From the NCBI GenBank assembly GCA_001800975.1, contig MGWK01000002.1, positions 1-35,000 on the forward strand: DNA of 35,000 nt, read 5' to 3'. Source of the DNA: Flavobacteria bacterium RIFCSPLOWO2_12_FULL_35_11 (GTDB lineage Bacteria > Bacteroidota > Bacteroidia > Flavobacteriales > Flavobacteriaceae). The notes below the pieces were generated by a model that saw nothing but the letters and a program-made list of their open reading frames with translations, ran no database searches and was not told the DNA's origin. A program made the position numbers and the translations under genes. Positions 25,117 to 33,651 of the stretch are shown one piece after another (position 1 is the first letter of the stretch; each line of letters begins with the position of its first letter).

Positions 25117-28100
25117 TATTTTAAAGATTTTTTAAAAGTTAGAAACTCTTTATTCTTTGGATAAAGTTTCAAAATACTGTCCATAATTTTATTTGCACTT
25201 TTCAAATTATTCATTCTTTCAAATGCTTTTGCCAATTTAAAAGGAATATCTGGATTTTTAATTTCATTTTCAGTCGCTTTTTTTGCCAATCCAATAGATT
25301 TTTTATCTTGATCAGACCACCAATACAAATCTAGAAGCGCCAAATAACTATCCTCATAAAAAGGCGATCTTTTTATGACGTTTAATAATTCCACCTCGGC
25401 TTTTTTATAATTTCCTTCCCAAACATATATTCTTCCCTTTAAAGTTCGGGCATCTGAGTGATTTGGAAGTTCATTCAATATATAATCACAAAGCAATTTA
25501 GCGGTTTTACGCTCCTTGTTAAAGGCTTTCTCCTTGGCTATACCAAACGTTTGTTCAAAGTTTAATCCAACCGTCAGCTTTTTAATTGTTGCCATCTCTT
25601 CTTTTGAAAATTCAATGAGTGGTTTGGTATATATGTTAAGAGAATCTGGAAATATTTTATTTCTTTGCGTAACATAAGCATTCAACTTTTTAAACTTCAG
25701 AAGTGAATCTGATATAATTTTTAGCAAGTTTTTATCTTTAATTTTATCTATTCCGAAGTCCTCATTTATTTTATACAATTCTCCATCAGAATACAAATAG
25801 TCTTTATAAACATAATCGTTGATACTTCCTTTATACCTCATTAAAGGAATTTGGTGAATATTTCTAAATTGTTTTGCTGTATCTAATCCTTGGCCCATCC
25901 ATGAAGTGACTTCCAAGTTATCAAACTCATAATTGTTCATTAAAAAAGAAAGCAAACTTGGTGTTACGTCCCAGTGGGAAGAAACGGATTTAAATTTTTC
26001 TGCCTTTTTTAACATCGGGCTATAAATGAATAAAGGCACGTGAAAGCGGCATAACTTGTCTTTTTGCGTAATAGGTATTAATCGATGGTCTCCTGTAATG
26101 ATAAAAATTGTATTGTTATAATCTTCCCTTTTGGCATAAGCATTCATGAAATCTTTGATAGCGTTATCCGTGTAATGTAAACTGGCATAAATATCTTTAC
26201 TGGCCCTAATTTCATTTTTCGACATATCGAATTTTTGACTAGAATTCAAAATGCTGTCAACCTTTGCCACGTATTTTTCTTTTGAAGGAAAACTAAATGG
26301 CTCGTGATTTGTGAGCGTCATCACAATATCCAACCTCGGCTGTGTTTTTCCGTCCAATGAAGCCAATGTTTTTTTGAATATTTCAGCATCAGGATAGCCC
26401 CAAGAAAAACCTCCAGAGTTTCCTGCTGTTTTAACATATTCTGATTCAAATTTATTCTCATCAATTACATAATCAATTCCGCTATACTCCAAAAAGTTAA
26501 TTTTTTTATCGAAACTTGATTGGTCTCCAGAATAGTAGGAAGTTGTATATCCGTTTTCTTTTAACACACTAATTAATGAAATATGGGAAGGTGTTTCTTT
26601 CAGTTCCAAAAAACCTGTTTCGCCATAAGGCAATGAACCTAAAAGCGATGGCACTACACCAAATGTACGGCCTGTAGTACTCAAAAAATTCTCCCAATAC
26701 AACGATTTTGAAATCAGGGAATCGAGGTAAGGTGTAAATCCCCTGTAACTACTCTCTCCTATAAATTCACTTCCCAATCCTTCCACAATTATGATTACGA
26801 TATTTGGTTTGGCTTCATTAATATTAAAAAAAGGCGCAAGCACATCTTTGGTTTCTTTAAAAGGTTTTAAATAAGGATAGTCATTTCTTTCAAATAGATT
26901 TAATTCACTGATTTCATTTTTTTCGTTTTGAAATTTTAAAATATCTGATGCCAAATAATATAGCTTGTTTTGATAAATAGCATCTGTTGCATCTGCATAC
27001 ATTAATTTTAAACTTCCAAAAAGTAATGCCAAAATAAAAGCGGTTCCAACTATTTTTCTATTGGTGATATAGTTGCTAAAAATATAATATAAACCAAAAA
27101 ATATAACCGGAATTATAATAAAAGGCAAAAAATACACAAAAGACATGGATTCAGAAGAAGATACTGTGAGATAAACATCATCTAAAGAATAACCTAAAAT
27201 ATCGGCTCCCAGATTTAATAAAGTGGTTAGACTGTATTTTACCAATGAAAACTGAACAATTATTACCAGCGAAAAAAATATTTTGAAAAACAGACTTCCA
27301 AATTTTCTCAAAACAAAGACAAGCAATAAATAAATAGGCAACAATAACGATGCGATTATCATTACAGCCCAAAAATCATTGAGAAACTTATAAACCAAGG
27401 TAATTCCCAAATTTTGCACTTTAATGCCATTGAAAATGGTCATATAAAGTTCAAATAAACTAATCGTCCAAAATACGCTTATGAGTGCAATGGTCAAATA
27501 AATATATTTAGGGATGTTTTCTTTCAGGAATCCAAATTTCATATTAATAATAAAAATTTTCGATTCTGATTCCTCAATAATCTTGTCGTTTTGTATGCCT
27601 TTTCTGCTCATTTCCCCCCATTTTTTCTTCTTGTTGAAATAATAATCATAATTGCCTCTTAAGGCAGCGTAAAGAATAAATGGATGTAAAATAAAGGGCT
27701 CCAATAAAATTGTTGTTATCAACTTAATACCGGTTCCTTTCTTTTTATATTGATGAAAGGTAAGTTCTTCGGAATAAATTGCCACTAAAGAAAATAGAAT
27801 TGTAAAAAAATAGGCTAAAGTAATAAAGGCAATTGCATAATCCCACCTCACTTCATTAAGCGCCATCAAAATTGCGAAATAAACAATCCCCAAAACCTCA
27901 ATAACCGGCGCCAATCTTTCGAAAAAAAGCCAATACGGATAACTTAAAAGTCCGAGGGATTTATACTTTGGATTAAACCCAATTTTTCGGTGTTTTCTTA
28001 GTGTTTCAATGGTGCCGCGCGTCCACCTGTTTCTTTGGGAAATAAAGGTTTTATAATTGTCCGGCGCTTCCGTCCAACAAAGCGGATCGGGAATATATGC

Positions 28101-29006
28101 TACTTTATATTTAAGCTTCTGTTCTTCCATAAACCTCCTCATTCGCACAATAATTTCCATGTCCTCTCCTACCGTATTTGTATCGTAACCGCCAACTTCA
28201 ACTGCAATTTTCCTGTCAAATAAACCGAAGGCTCCCGATATTACCAAAAGTCCATTGAGCCTGCTCCAAGCCATTCTTCCCAATAAAAAGGATCTTAAAT
28301 ATTCAAGTATTTGGGTTCTTTCAATCAATTTCTTTGGCAAGTTAACATCAATTAGTTTTCCATCTCTTATGGTACAAGAATTGGCAATTCTAATGACACC
28401 TCCTGTTGCAATCACTTTTGATTCAGTTATTTCCAAAAATGGTTTTATCATTTTTTGAAGCGCATTTTCCAACAACAAACAATCCACATCAATGCAGGCT
28501 ACATATTGGTTATTGCTAATATTCAACCCCATATTTAACGCATCGGCCTTGCCGCCATTTTCTTTGTCGACTACCGTCAGTTTTTCAAATGCTGGATTTG
28601 TCGATTTAAAAACGCCTGCGCGAATTGGTTTTGTGGGTATTTGTTGGTTGATCAAAAAATTGACTTTTATCAAATCATAAGCCGCAATTAGTTTTTCCAA
28701 ACTGTCATCTTTACTTCCGTCATTTACGATAATAACATCATAATTCACATAATGGCTGGATAATAAAGATCTTACATTTTCAATGATATTCAGACTTTCA
28801 TTATAGGCCGGCGCAATGATTGAAATAGAAGGAGAAATGGTTGAAGACAGTATTTCCTTATAATTGACAAAACTGTTTTTCTTCATATATTCTATAGTCT
28901 CAATCGCAGAAATTATGGCTAAAATTGCATAAGACCCTATTACAAAAAATGCATATATAAAAAATAATGAATGAATAATGAAAAGTATAATTGCGCCTGT
29001 ATCCAT
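25116..29006 (-). CDS. GT2 polysaccharide synthase fused to LtaS-like phosphotransferase and TPR domain
   Basis: 1296 aa. Residues 1-40 hold a membrane segment. A processive GT2 domain spans about 60-330: DGSKDD, DVD at 173-175, ED at 281-282, and QRNRW at 324-328. Membrane helices follow to about 450 and again at about 500-670. Residues about 730-1060 form an alkaline-phosphatase-superfamily domain of LTA-synthase type: E742 (IIIIVEGLG), T781 (TTGRTFG) at the nucleophile position, H901 (LTNHEPF), and D973-H974 (IITGDH). There is no sulfatase CxPxR motif. Residues about 1150-1296 are TPR-like. Function is inferred: polymer synthesis in the cytoplasm, then transfer of phosphoglycerol or phosphoethanolamine in the periplasm. 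It starts 2 bp after the HEAT gene. Confidence 0.85.
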   Translation of the reverse strand: MDTGAIILFIIHSLFFIYAFFVIGSYAILAIISAIETIEYMKKNSFVNYKEILSSTISPSISIIAPAYNESLNIIENVRSLLSSHYVNYDVIIVNDGSKDDSLEKLIAAYDLIKVNFLINQQIPTKPIRAGVFKSTNPAFEKLTVVDKENGGKADALNMGLNISNNQYVACIDVDCLLLENALQKMIKPFLEITESKVIATGGVIRIANSCTIRDGKLIDVNLPKKLIERTQILEYLRSFLLGRMAWSRLNGLLVISGAFGLFDRKIAVEVGGYDTNTVGEDMEIIVRMRRFMEEQKLKYKVAYIPDPLCWTEAPDNYKTFISQRNRWTRGTIETLRKHRKIGFNPKYKSLGLLSYPYWLFFERLAPVIEVLGIVYFAILMALNEVRWDYAIAFITLAYFFTILFSLVAIYSEELTFHQYKKKGTGIKLITTILLEPFILHPFILYAALRGNYDYYFNKKKKWGEMSRKGIQNDKIIEESESKIFIINMKFGFLKENIPKYIYLTIALISVFWTISLFELYMTIFNGIKVQNLGITLVYKFLNDFWAVMIIASLLLPIYLLLVFVLRKFGSLFFKIFFSLVIIVQFSLVKYSLTTLLNLGADILGYSLDDVYLTVSSSESMSFVYFLPFIIIPVIFFGLYYIFSNYITNRKIVGTAFILALLFGSLKLMYADATDAIYQNKLYYLASDILKFQNEKNEISELNLFERNDYPYLKPFKETKDVLAPFFNINEAKPNIVIIIVEGLGSEFIGESSYRGFTPYLDSLISKSLYWENFLSTTGRTFGVVPSLLGSLPYGETGFLELKETPSHISLISVLKENGYTTSYYSGDQSSFDKKINFLEYSGIDYVIDENKFESEYVKTAGNSGGFSWGYPDAEIFKKTLASLDGKTQPRLDIVMTLTNHEPFSFPSKEKYVAKVDSILNSSQKFDMSKNEIRASKDIYASLHYTDNAIKDFMNAYAKREDYNNTIFIITGDHRLIPITQKDKLCRFHVPLFIYSPMLKKAEKFKSVSSHWDVTPSLLSFLMNNYEFDNLEVTSWMGQGLDTAKQFRNIHQIPLMRYKGSINDYVYKDYLYSDGELYKINEDFGIDKIKDKNLLKIISDSLLKFKKLNAYVTQRNKIFPDSLNIYTKPLIEFSKEEMATIKKLTVGLNFEQTFGIAKEKAFNKERKTAKLLCDYILNELPNHSDARTLKGRIYVWEGNYKKAEVELLNVIKRSPFYEDSYLALLDLYWWSDQDKKSIGLAKKATENEIKNPDIPFKLAKAFERMNNLKSANKIMDSILKLYPKNKEFLTFKKSLK

Positions 29007-29008
29007 AA

Positions 29009-30112
29009 TTAATTATATGCTAAAAATTCATAAATTTTAACATAGTCCAAATCCGTTGAAAAATCCTTCAAGCTTTTATACTTTTCAAAGTCAAGTGATT
29101 TTAAAATTTTGAGTGCCGATAACTTGATTTCGAAATTTTGATGCGTTGTATGCGCCAACAAAAAAGGTTCATCACTGGTTTCACACAAGTTTTCCAGCAA
29201 CTTAAAAAATTCGATTTGTTCCTCCTGGCTGAGTTTGTCAAAATTATTTTTTAAAATAGCTTTGGCTTCAACAACCTGCAAATGACTTAACACATGAATT
29301 GTGTCAACCCTTATTTTTTTTTGATGATGTGACAACAACCCAATTAACGCATCTTTCACTTCAAACTGATTATAAATTTTAGCCAGTTTTAAAGCGAAAG
29401 CGACAACAGATTCATTGGTGGACTTTAACCACGGATTTATATCGGGAATTTCTTGTTCGTCAAATCGTTGAAGCACTTCCAGCAATTGAATCTGATCCCA
29501 CTCCGAAAGCTGGGTTTGCAGAATATCCAAAAATTTCAATCCATCAAAATGAAATAACGTAACCAAATATAGTTGCACTTCTTTGCGAATTTCCTTTTTA
29601 GGATGGTTAACAAGCATCAAAATTTTATCATGAACTTCCTTTACTCGCAATTGGGTAAGTTCTCTAATTCCTTTCGCCACCACATACCACTTTCTGCTTT
29701 TTAATCGCTTCAAAGCGTAAGATATGAGTCCACTTTCAAAATAAAGTTTCTGGATCGCATCGGCCATTTCACCGGAAATCTCATTTCTCAATCGCAACAA
29801 TGTTGAAACAATAATCCTTCGTTTATATTCATCGGAGGCGCAACTCCTTAATTTATCAATAATTATTTGCTGTTCCGCACTAATTTCCTCTTCTTCATTG
29901 CCCGCATATAAATAAGTTATGAGATCCGATTCATATTCCTTTTGATATTCGGCCACTGTCTTTTCATTTTTTCTCAATTTGTTTCTCAAAAATTTTAAGT
30001 AAATTGTTAAGATCACTATGGAAACAAAAAAAATACAGATTGATATCCATACCACTTGAATGATGGTTGGCACATTTTCAAAATAGTCAATTAAATATTG
30101 ATAACTTTTCAT
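29009..30112 (-). CDS. Membrane-anchored HEAT-repeat protein
   Basis: 367 aa. One N-terminal transmembrane helix (about 16-39, ending VSIVILTIYLKFL) and then a basic stretch (RNKLRKNEK) suggest that the rest is cytoplasmic. From about residue 75 the protein is a run of amphipathic helix pairs of HEAT type, such as RRIIVSTLLRLRNEISGEMA, SYALKRLKSRKWYVVAKGIR, ALIGLLSHHQKKIRVDTIHV and HTTHQNFEIKLSALKILKSL. HEAT arrays are protein-binding scaffolds. Its place between a stand-alone receiver and the synthase, 2 bp from the latter, suggests that it relays the signal from the receiver to the synthase complex. That role is inference; I know of no characterised orthologue. Confidence 0.75.
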   Translation of the reverse strand: MKSYQYLIDYFENVPTIIQVVWISICIFFVSIVILTIYLKFLRNKLRKNEKTVAEYQKEYESDLITYLYAGNEEEEISAEQQIIIDKLRSCASDEYKRRIIVSTLLRLRNEISGEMADAIQKLYFESGLISYALKRLKSRKWYVVAKGIRELTQLRVKEVHDKILMLVNHPKKEIRKEVQLYLVTLFHFDGLKFLDILQTQLSEWDQIQLLEVLQRFDEQEIPDINPWLKSTNESVVAFALKLAKIYNQFEVKDALIGLLSHHQKKIRVDTIHVLSHLQVVEAKAILKNNFDKLSQEEQIEFFKLLENLCETSDEPFLLAHTTHQNFEIKLSALKILKSLDFEKYKSLKDFSTDLDYVKIYEFLAYN

Positions 30113-30143
30113 AATAGCTGGTTAATGCGGTTTAATTAAACTA

Positions 30144-30512
30144 TTAACGCAACAGTCTTTTCACGCGAATCACCAATTCATTAGGGCTAAAAGGTTTTCC
30201 CATAAAATCGTTAGCACCTAAGTTAAATGCCTTGAGCACCATTTCTTCCTGGCCAGCTGCCGAAAATACAATAATGGGCGTTTGCTTGTTTAATTTGTTT
30301 CGAACATGGCTAATTACCTCCAAGCCACTAATAAATGGCATCATTATGTCGGTCAAAATTAGTTCGGGATCATGTTGTTCTATCAATTCAATGGCCTCTT
30401 TTCCGTCAACTGCAATCAGCAATTTATAGCCTTCTTTTTCCAATCTGAACTTCAACAATAATGAAAGCGTAGAATTGTCTTCCGCTAAAACAATTTTTTT
30501 AGCATCACTCAT
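30144..30512 (-). CDS. Single-domain response regulator
   Basis: 122 aa, a receiver domain only. The acidic pocket is E11-D12 (LAEDNS), the phospho-acceptor is Asp55 (ILTDIMMP), Ser84 occupies the switch position (IVFSAAG), and the conserved lysine is in MGKPFSP. There is no output domain, so it must act through partner proteins, as CheY-like regulators do. It overlaps the end of the kinase gene by 8 bp and precedes the HEAT gene by 31 bp. The likely chain is kinase, then this receiver, then the HEAT protein or synthase. Confidence 0.92.
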   Translation of the reverse strand: MSDAKKIVLAEDNSTLSLLLKFRLEKEGYKLLIAVDGKEAIELIEQHDPELILTDIMMPFISGLEVISHVRNKLNKQTPIIVFSAAGQEEMVLKAFNLGANDFMGKPFSPNELVIRVKRLLR

Positions 30513-32835
30513 TTTTTAATGATTTTAATTCAAATAATAATTCTTCGTTAACATATTTAAAAATCTCCTTGCAGGAATTAAGCAATGTTCCGGCATCCTC
30601 CAAGTTTTTTTCTTCCCTAAATTTTTGAGCCAACACATGGATGATTGGTCCCATTTCAGAAATTCCGAACATGGTAATGCTTGGTTTAATTTTATGGGTG
30701 GCTTCATACAAAGCCTTCCAGTTTTTATGTTTAAATTCCTTATTTACCACTTCAAAAAACTCATTAAAATCTTTAAGGAATGATTCGATTAACAAAATTA
30801 ATATGGAGCTTTCTCCTTGTGTTTCTTCATATAAAAATTTAAGATCTATGTGTTTTTTTACTGCTTTAGTTTCCGCACCGCCATTGGCTTCGTTGGCATA
30901 TTTTAAATTCCGCTCTTTAGATGGTTTTCCATATTTTTCCAATATAGTATAGAGCTCCTTAGGCTTAAAAGGTTTAAAAATATAATCATCCATTCCCGCA
31001 TTTTTAGCCCTATTAATATCCACATTGGTTGCATAGGCAGTCATTGCAATAATAGGGATTTGGGCAGCTTTTTTTGAAATGTCATTCTTAATTATTTTGG
31101 TGGCCTCATAGCCATCCATCACCGGCATTTGAATGTCCATCAAAATGAGGTCATACATTTTTTGTTGTGCTTTTTTAACGCCTTCAATGCCATTGTTTGC
31201 AATATCTACTTTGCATTTCCAACGTTCTAACCTTGTTTTTGCCAACAATTGGTTTGTTTTATTGTCTTCAACCAATAAAATAGATAGTTCCAAAGGATTA
31301 TCCATAGAAAAATCTGGTTCGGTTTCAACTAAATGGACATAAGCCAAATCTTTTTTTATTGGCAAGGTTATTTTAAAAACACTTCCTTCACCAAATATAC
31401 TTTCAACTTTTATGACTCCATTTAACAAACCCACCAATTTTTTAACAATAGTTAGCCCTAAACCCGTACCGCCATAAATTCTAGAAGTATCGCTTTTTGC
31501 CTGGGAAAATGCGCCAAAAACCGTATTTATTTTATTGGAAACAATCCCAATACCGGTATCTCGAACTTCAAAATAGATTTCTGAAGTATCTTCTGTTTCA
31601 TGAAGTTGTTTTAAGGTAACCTGAACGGATCCTTTATTGGTAAATTTAACCGCATTGCCAATTAAATTCAGCAAAATTTGTTCTATTCTGGTTGGGTCCC
31701 CAATAAACTGAACAGGTGTATTTGGTTCAATTTTAAGATCTAAAGAAATCCTCTTTTCATCGGCCCTAAGTTTCATTAATTTTAACACATTATTGAAAGA
31801 CTTATGCAGGTTGAAAGGAATCTCTTCAATTTTTAGTTTCTCCGATTCCAACTTTGAAAGATCCAGAACATTGTTTATAAGGGAAAGTAAAATTTCGCCG
31901 GAATTTCGCATTGTTTCCAAATGTATTCTTTGCTCAGGATTTAGTTGCGTTTCCAACAATAAATCCGTAAATCCAATGACTGCATTGAGCGGCGTTCTAA
32001 TTTCGTGGCTCATATTCGCCAAAAACTCATTTTTAACTTTTAACGATTGCTCTGCTGAATCCTTTGCCTTTTTTAATTCAAGTTCTGTCGCTATTCTTTG
32101 TGTAATATCCGTGCCAATTGAAATATAGGTTCCGTTGGCGCCTTTTGACAACTGCCATTCAATCCATTTATAATCGCCATTGGCAGTCTTAATTTTTCGT
32201 TTAGAAATGTCGGTAAAATCGCTTTTGTTAAAAAAAACGTAATTGTAAATGGCGTTTTTTACCTGTTGCGCTTCTTGCTGATTTTCATAGGTTAGTTTCC
32301 ACCATTTATCGCCCAAAATATCATTTACCTTATAGCCCAACATTTTTTCAACAGCCGGTGAAGAATAGATAATATTCCCTTCTTTGTCGCTCACCATCAA
32401 CATAGAATCCACACTATTTAAAATGGTGTCGGACTGTATTTTGATTTCTTCCGTTTTTTTCCAATCGGTAATATCAACGCCTACAGAAACAAAAGTATTA
32501 TTGGCGCCAAGAGAATCGCGCCATTCAATCCATTTCAAACTGCCGTCTTTGCAGCGCAGTTTGCGCTCATAAGGTTTAGGATTTACCTTAATTTTTCCTG
32601 AAGTTATTTGCAATACTTTTTCTTTGCATAATTGTGATTCTTCTTTCGAAAAAAAAGTCATATCCCACCATTTATCTCCCAAAAGTTGGTCAACTTTATA
32701 GCCAATTATTTGTTCGGTAGCAGGCGAAACGTAAGTAACGCGGCCTTTTTCGTCGCAGGAAATAACTATTAAATTTACTTCATTTAATAACGATTCGGAA
32801 AATTTTAATTTTTCAATTTCTTTATTTTTTTTCAA
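30505..32835 (-). CDS. Hybrid histidine kinase (PAS-PAS-HisKA-HATPase-REC-HPt)
   Basis: 776 aa with no transmembrane segment, so cytoplasmic. Two closely similar PAS/PAC units come first (about 12-127 and 135-248; both contain GYKV, LGDKWW and KWIEW). They are followed by HisKA with His277 (FLANMSHEIRTPLNAVIGF), HATPase (LNLIGNAVKFTN, RDTGIGI, GGTGLGLTIVKKL), a receiver with Asp567 (LILMDIQMPVMDG) and a C-terminal HPt domain with His714 (ATHKIKPSITMFG). All phospho-relay residues are present, so phosphate could pass H277, D567, H714 and then Asp55 of the next gene. It heads the polysaccharide operon. The ligand is unknown; soluble PAS domains suggest a cytoplasmic or redox-type cue. Confidence 0.93.
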   Translation of the reverse strand: MKKNKEIEKLKFSESLLNEVNLIVISCDEKGRVTYVSPATEQIIGYKVDQLLGDKWWDMTFFSKEESQLCKEKVLQITSGKIKVNPKPYERKLRCKDGSLKWIEWRDSLGANNTFVSVGVDITDWKKTEEIKIQSDTILNSVDSMLMVSDKEGNIIYSSPAVEKMLGYKVNDILGDKWWKLTYENQQEAQQVKNAIYNYVFFNKSDFTDISKRKIKTANGDYKWIEWQLSKGANGTYISIGTDITQRIATELELKKAKDSAEQSLKVKNEFLANMSHEIRTPLNAVIGFTDLLLETQLNPEQRIHLETMRNSGEILLSLINNVLDLSKLESEKLKIEEIPFNLHKSFNNVLKLMKLRADEKRISLDLKIEPNTPVQFIGDPTRIEQILLNLIGNAVKFTNKGSVQVTLKQLHETEDTSEIYFEVRDTGIGIVSNKINTVFGAFSQAKSDTSRIYGGTGLGLTIVKKLVGLLNGVIKVESIFGEGSVFKITLPIKKDLAYVHLVETEPDFSMDNPLELSILLVEDNKTNQLLAKTRLERWKCKVDIANNGIEGVKKAQQKMYDLILMDIQMPVMDGYEATKIIKNDISKKAAQIPIIAMTAYATNVDINRAKNAGMDDYIFKPFKPKELYTILEKYGKPSKERNLKYANEANGGAETKAVKKHIDLKFLYEETQGESSILILLIESFLKDFNEFFEVVNKEFKHKNWKALYEATHKIKPSITMFGISEMGPIIHVLAQKFREEKNLEDAGTLLNSCKEIFKYVNEELLFELKSLKNE

Positions 32836-32972
32836 AAGACATTATATTTAAAAATGTATGAACATTTTATTTTCTGTTTCTATAACCTAAAATGATTCTC
32901 ATCTTTGTAAATATAATTAAATAAAGCATTCAATAAAAAATAAACATAAATACAATTTTAAAACAGTGCAGC

Positions 32973-33353
32973 TTAGCCGCCAAACATCAAGACTCCCAAT
33001 ACAATTGAAGCAGCTCCAATGACTATTCCTGCAACGCTAAAAAAACCTGATGATTTTTTATTTTGTCTTTCCACTTTCAAAACATCCTCTTTTAAAAGTG
33101 CCGTTTTTGTTATTTCTCCGTTTACCGTTTTTACGCCGTAATAGTTTTTCTCCTTAAGTTCAATGGATTCATAAATGTATTCATCACCATTTGCCATTGT
33201 CACTTTGACAAACCCCTTTTCTTCCGATTGTGAAGCTTGCTCTAAATTTGTGGATTTCTGGTATACTTTACAACTTTGAAGCAGCATAAGCACTAACAAA
33301 ATCCCTAAAATTTTATGAAAATTTTTGTTGAATATCTTTTTGGCAATTAACAT
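32973..33353 (-). CDS. Small lipoprotein of unknown function
   Basis: 126 aa. A lipoprotein signal ends ILLVLMLLQSC with Cys28. A short polar region rich in beta-strand follows (VKVTMANGDEYIYESIELKE, NYYGVKTVNGE), then a C-terminal hydrophobic glycine-rich segment (FFSVAGIVIGAASIVLGVLMFGG in the last 23 residues, here summarised) that could insert in a membrane. I do not recognise the family. It stands alone, 137 bp upstream of the kinase gene in the same direction; the gap shows no clear terminator, so co-transcription is possible. The 298-bp gap 33354-33651 upstream contains only a terminator that I can identify. Confidence 0.7.
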   Translation of the reverse strand: MLIAKKIFNKNFHKILGILLVLMLLQSCKVYQKSTNLEQASQSEEKGFVKVTMANGDEYIYESIELKEKNYYGVKTVNGEITKTALLKEDVLKVERQNKKSSGFFSVAGIVIGAASIVLGVLMFGG

Positions 33354-33499
33354 TTGGATAGAAATTTAAATTTTAGTCTATTTTTTTTGGATCACATTTA
33401 ATTAAACAAAAGTCAAATTGCCTAAATAAATTAACACCACCAAATATAATTAAATTTCTTTTTAAATACTCTTTTTAAAAACTGGCAATTTGGATAAAT

Positions 33500-33528
33500 A
33501 AAAAAGCCACACGTTATTTTTGTGTGGC
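33500..33528 (-). terminator. Rho-independent terminator of the acidic lipoprotein gene
   Basis: On the minus strand the stem GCCACAC / GTGTGGC with a 9-nt loop is followed directly by six T residues and a further T-rich stretch. It is about 124 nt after the stop codon of the acidic lipoprotein gene and in the right orientation for it. Confidence 0.75.
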
Positions 33529-33651
33529 CTTTAGCTAGGATTATATTCGAGGGGTTTTGTTTATGTATGTCAAAAACTAAAATACTTATAGTTGAAGTTG
33601 GAATTTAAATACCAGAAACTTATTAAAAATATTAATGACTTCAGTTTTAGG

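Noticed and set aside
25800-26820. Sulfatase assignment for the middle of the fusion synthase
   Set aside because: The formylglycine CxPxR motif is absent and a threonine occupies the nucleophile position, as in LTA-synthase-type phosphotransferases.
33354-33651. Possible short gene or small RNA in the gap
   Set aside because: Apart from the terminator at 33500-33528 I see no convincing start, promoter or conserved structure.
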